64,000 bases of DNA from positions 1-64,000 of the forward strand of contig NZ_JAHDYS010000008.1 of assembly GCF_018531195.1 (NCBI RefSeq), written 5' to 3'. Positions within the stretch are counted from its first letter, which is position 1, and every line of letters starts with the position of its first letter. Both the position numbers and the translations under genes were made by a program. The notes beneath the pieces were generated by a model. The model had not been told where the DNA came from, made no database searches, and saw only the letters and a list, made by a program, of their open reading frames with translations. This document shows, piece after piece, positions 63,666-64,000 of the stretch. The stretch is from Pelotalea chapellei. GTDB taxonomy: Bacteria > Desulfobacterota > Desulfuromonadia > Geobacterales > Pseudopelobacteraceae.

Positions 63666-64000
63666 ATGCTTTATCACATTTTTTATCCCCTGGCGAACAA
63701 CGTCAAGCTGTTCAATATTTTCAAATACCTGACTTTCAGAACAATTTACTCCATGATTACGGCGTTGCTGGTCTGTTTTGTGATCGGCCCCTGGATCATC
63801 CGCAAGCTGGAAAGCCTTCAGGCACGCCAGGTAATTCGCACCGACGGGCCGGAATCCCACCTTCAGAAGCAGGGAACTCCAACAATGGGTGGTGTCATGA
63901 TTCTGGCCGCCATAGTGATTCCGACCCTGTTGTGGGCTGATCTCAAGAACAGCTACATCTGGCTGGCTCTCTTTATAACTGTCGGATATGGCGTCATCGG
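63666..64000 (+). CDS. mraY: Phospho-MurNAc-pentapeptide transferase MraY (5' part)
   Basis: MraY makes lipid I from UDP-MurNAc-pentapeptide and undecaprenyl phosphate. Only about 112 codons are in the window. The reading begins [19 protein letters not shown], and [13 protein letters not shown] carries the conserved TPTMGG motif. A GGGAG site precedes the ATG. Several TM helices are already visible. It is cut at the window end, not broken. Confidence 0.93.
   Translation, partial: MLYHIFYPLANNVKLFNIFKYLTFRTIYSMITALLVCFVIGPWIIRKLESLQARQVIRTDGPESHLQKQGTPTMGGVMILAAIVIPTLLWADLKNSYIWLALFITVGYGVI

Overview
The window looks like the chromosome of a Geobacter-type bacterium (Desulfuromonadota, Geobacterales). 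The reasons are a CxxCH cytochrome at the left edge, many sensor kinases and chemoreceptors, c-di-GMP and PilZ proteins, a PEP-CTERM protein, two separate tRNA nucleotidyltransferases, and a dcw cluster whose FtsI carries a PASTA domain. The species cannot be fixed by eye. Most housekeeping genes are intact with good ribosome binding sites, and no frameshift was found in them.

Layout. 1-4.4 kb: c-type cytochrome, hybrid histidine kinase, DUF3592 membrane protein. 4.4-11.8 kb: accessory island with a PIN/RHH toxin-antitoxin pair, hicAB, a RAYT-type transposase bounded by inverted repeats, what looks like a decayed effector/immunity locus with an ankyrin protein, a complete IS5-like element, a conserved orphan gene and a broken integron-type integrase. 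11.9-20 kb: mfd with a coiled-coil partner, glmU, and a REC-PAS-GGDEF-EAL protein. 20-32.2 kb: Ig-like lipoprotein, two outer-membrane barrels, two chemoreceptors around a possible small RNA, a Cache histidine kinase whose 3' end is duplicated, and a PEP-CTERM protein. 32.7-38 kb: uvrA with an in-frame palindromic insertion, then panB-panC-panD behind a structured leader that ends in a terminator. 38-54 kb: chemoreceptor-PilZ pair, fba, mnmH, Slp lipoprotein, gluQRS, ppnP, a DHH-CBS-nucleotidyltransferase fusion, an aminotransferase, MaoC, queF, an EfpL-like EF-P, PilZ, tRNA(CAT), Nif3-like and zinc-ribbon proteins. 54-64 kb: RNase P RNA, a second tRNA nucleotidyltransferase, a YkgJ-like protein, then mraZ-rsmH-ftsL-ftsI-murE-murF-mraY, the last cut by the window edge.

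Themes. Translation and tRNA maturation dominate the right half: RNase P RNA, two nucleotidyltransferases, a wobble selenouridine synthase, queF, gluQRS, an EF-P paralogue, and a CAT tRNA with isoleucine-2-like acceptor pairs. Signal transduction dominates the left half. No single large undescribed system is evident. The best leads are the panB leader (possibly the pan RNA motif), the unassigned small RNA at 25.3-25.5 kb, the palindromic element translated inside uvrA, the RAYT element with its inverted ends, the AT-rich repeat array split by the IS, and an unusual chemoreceptor tip paired with PilZ.
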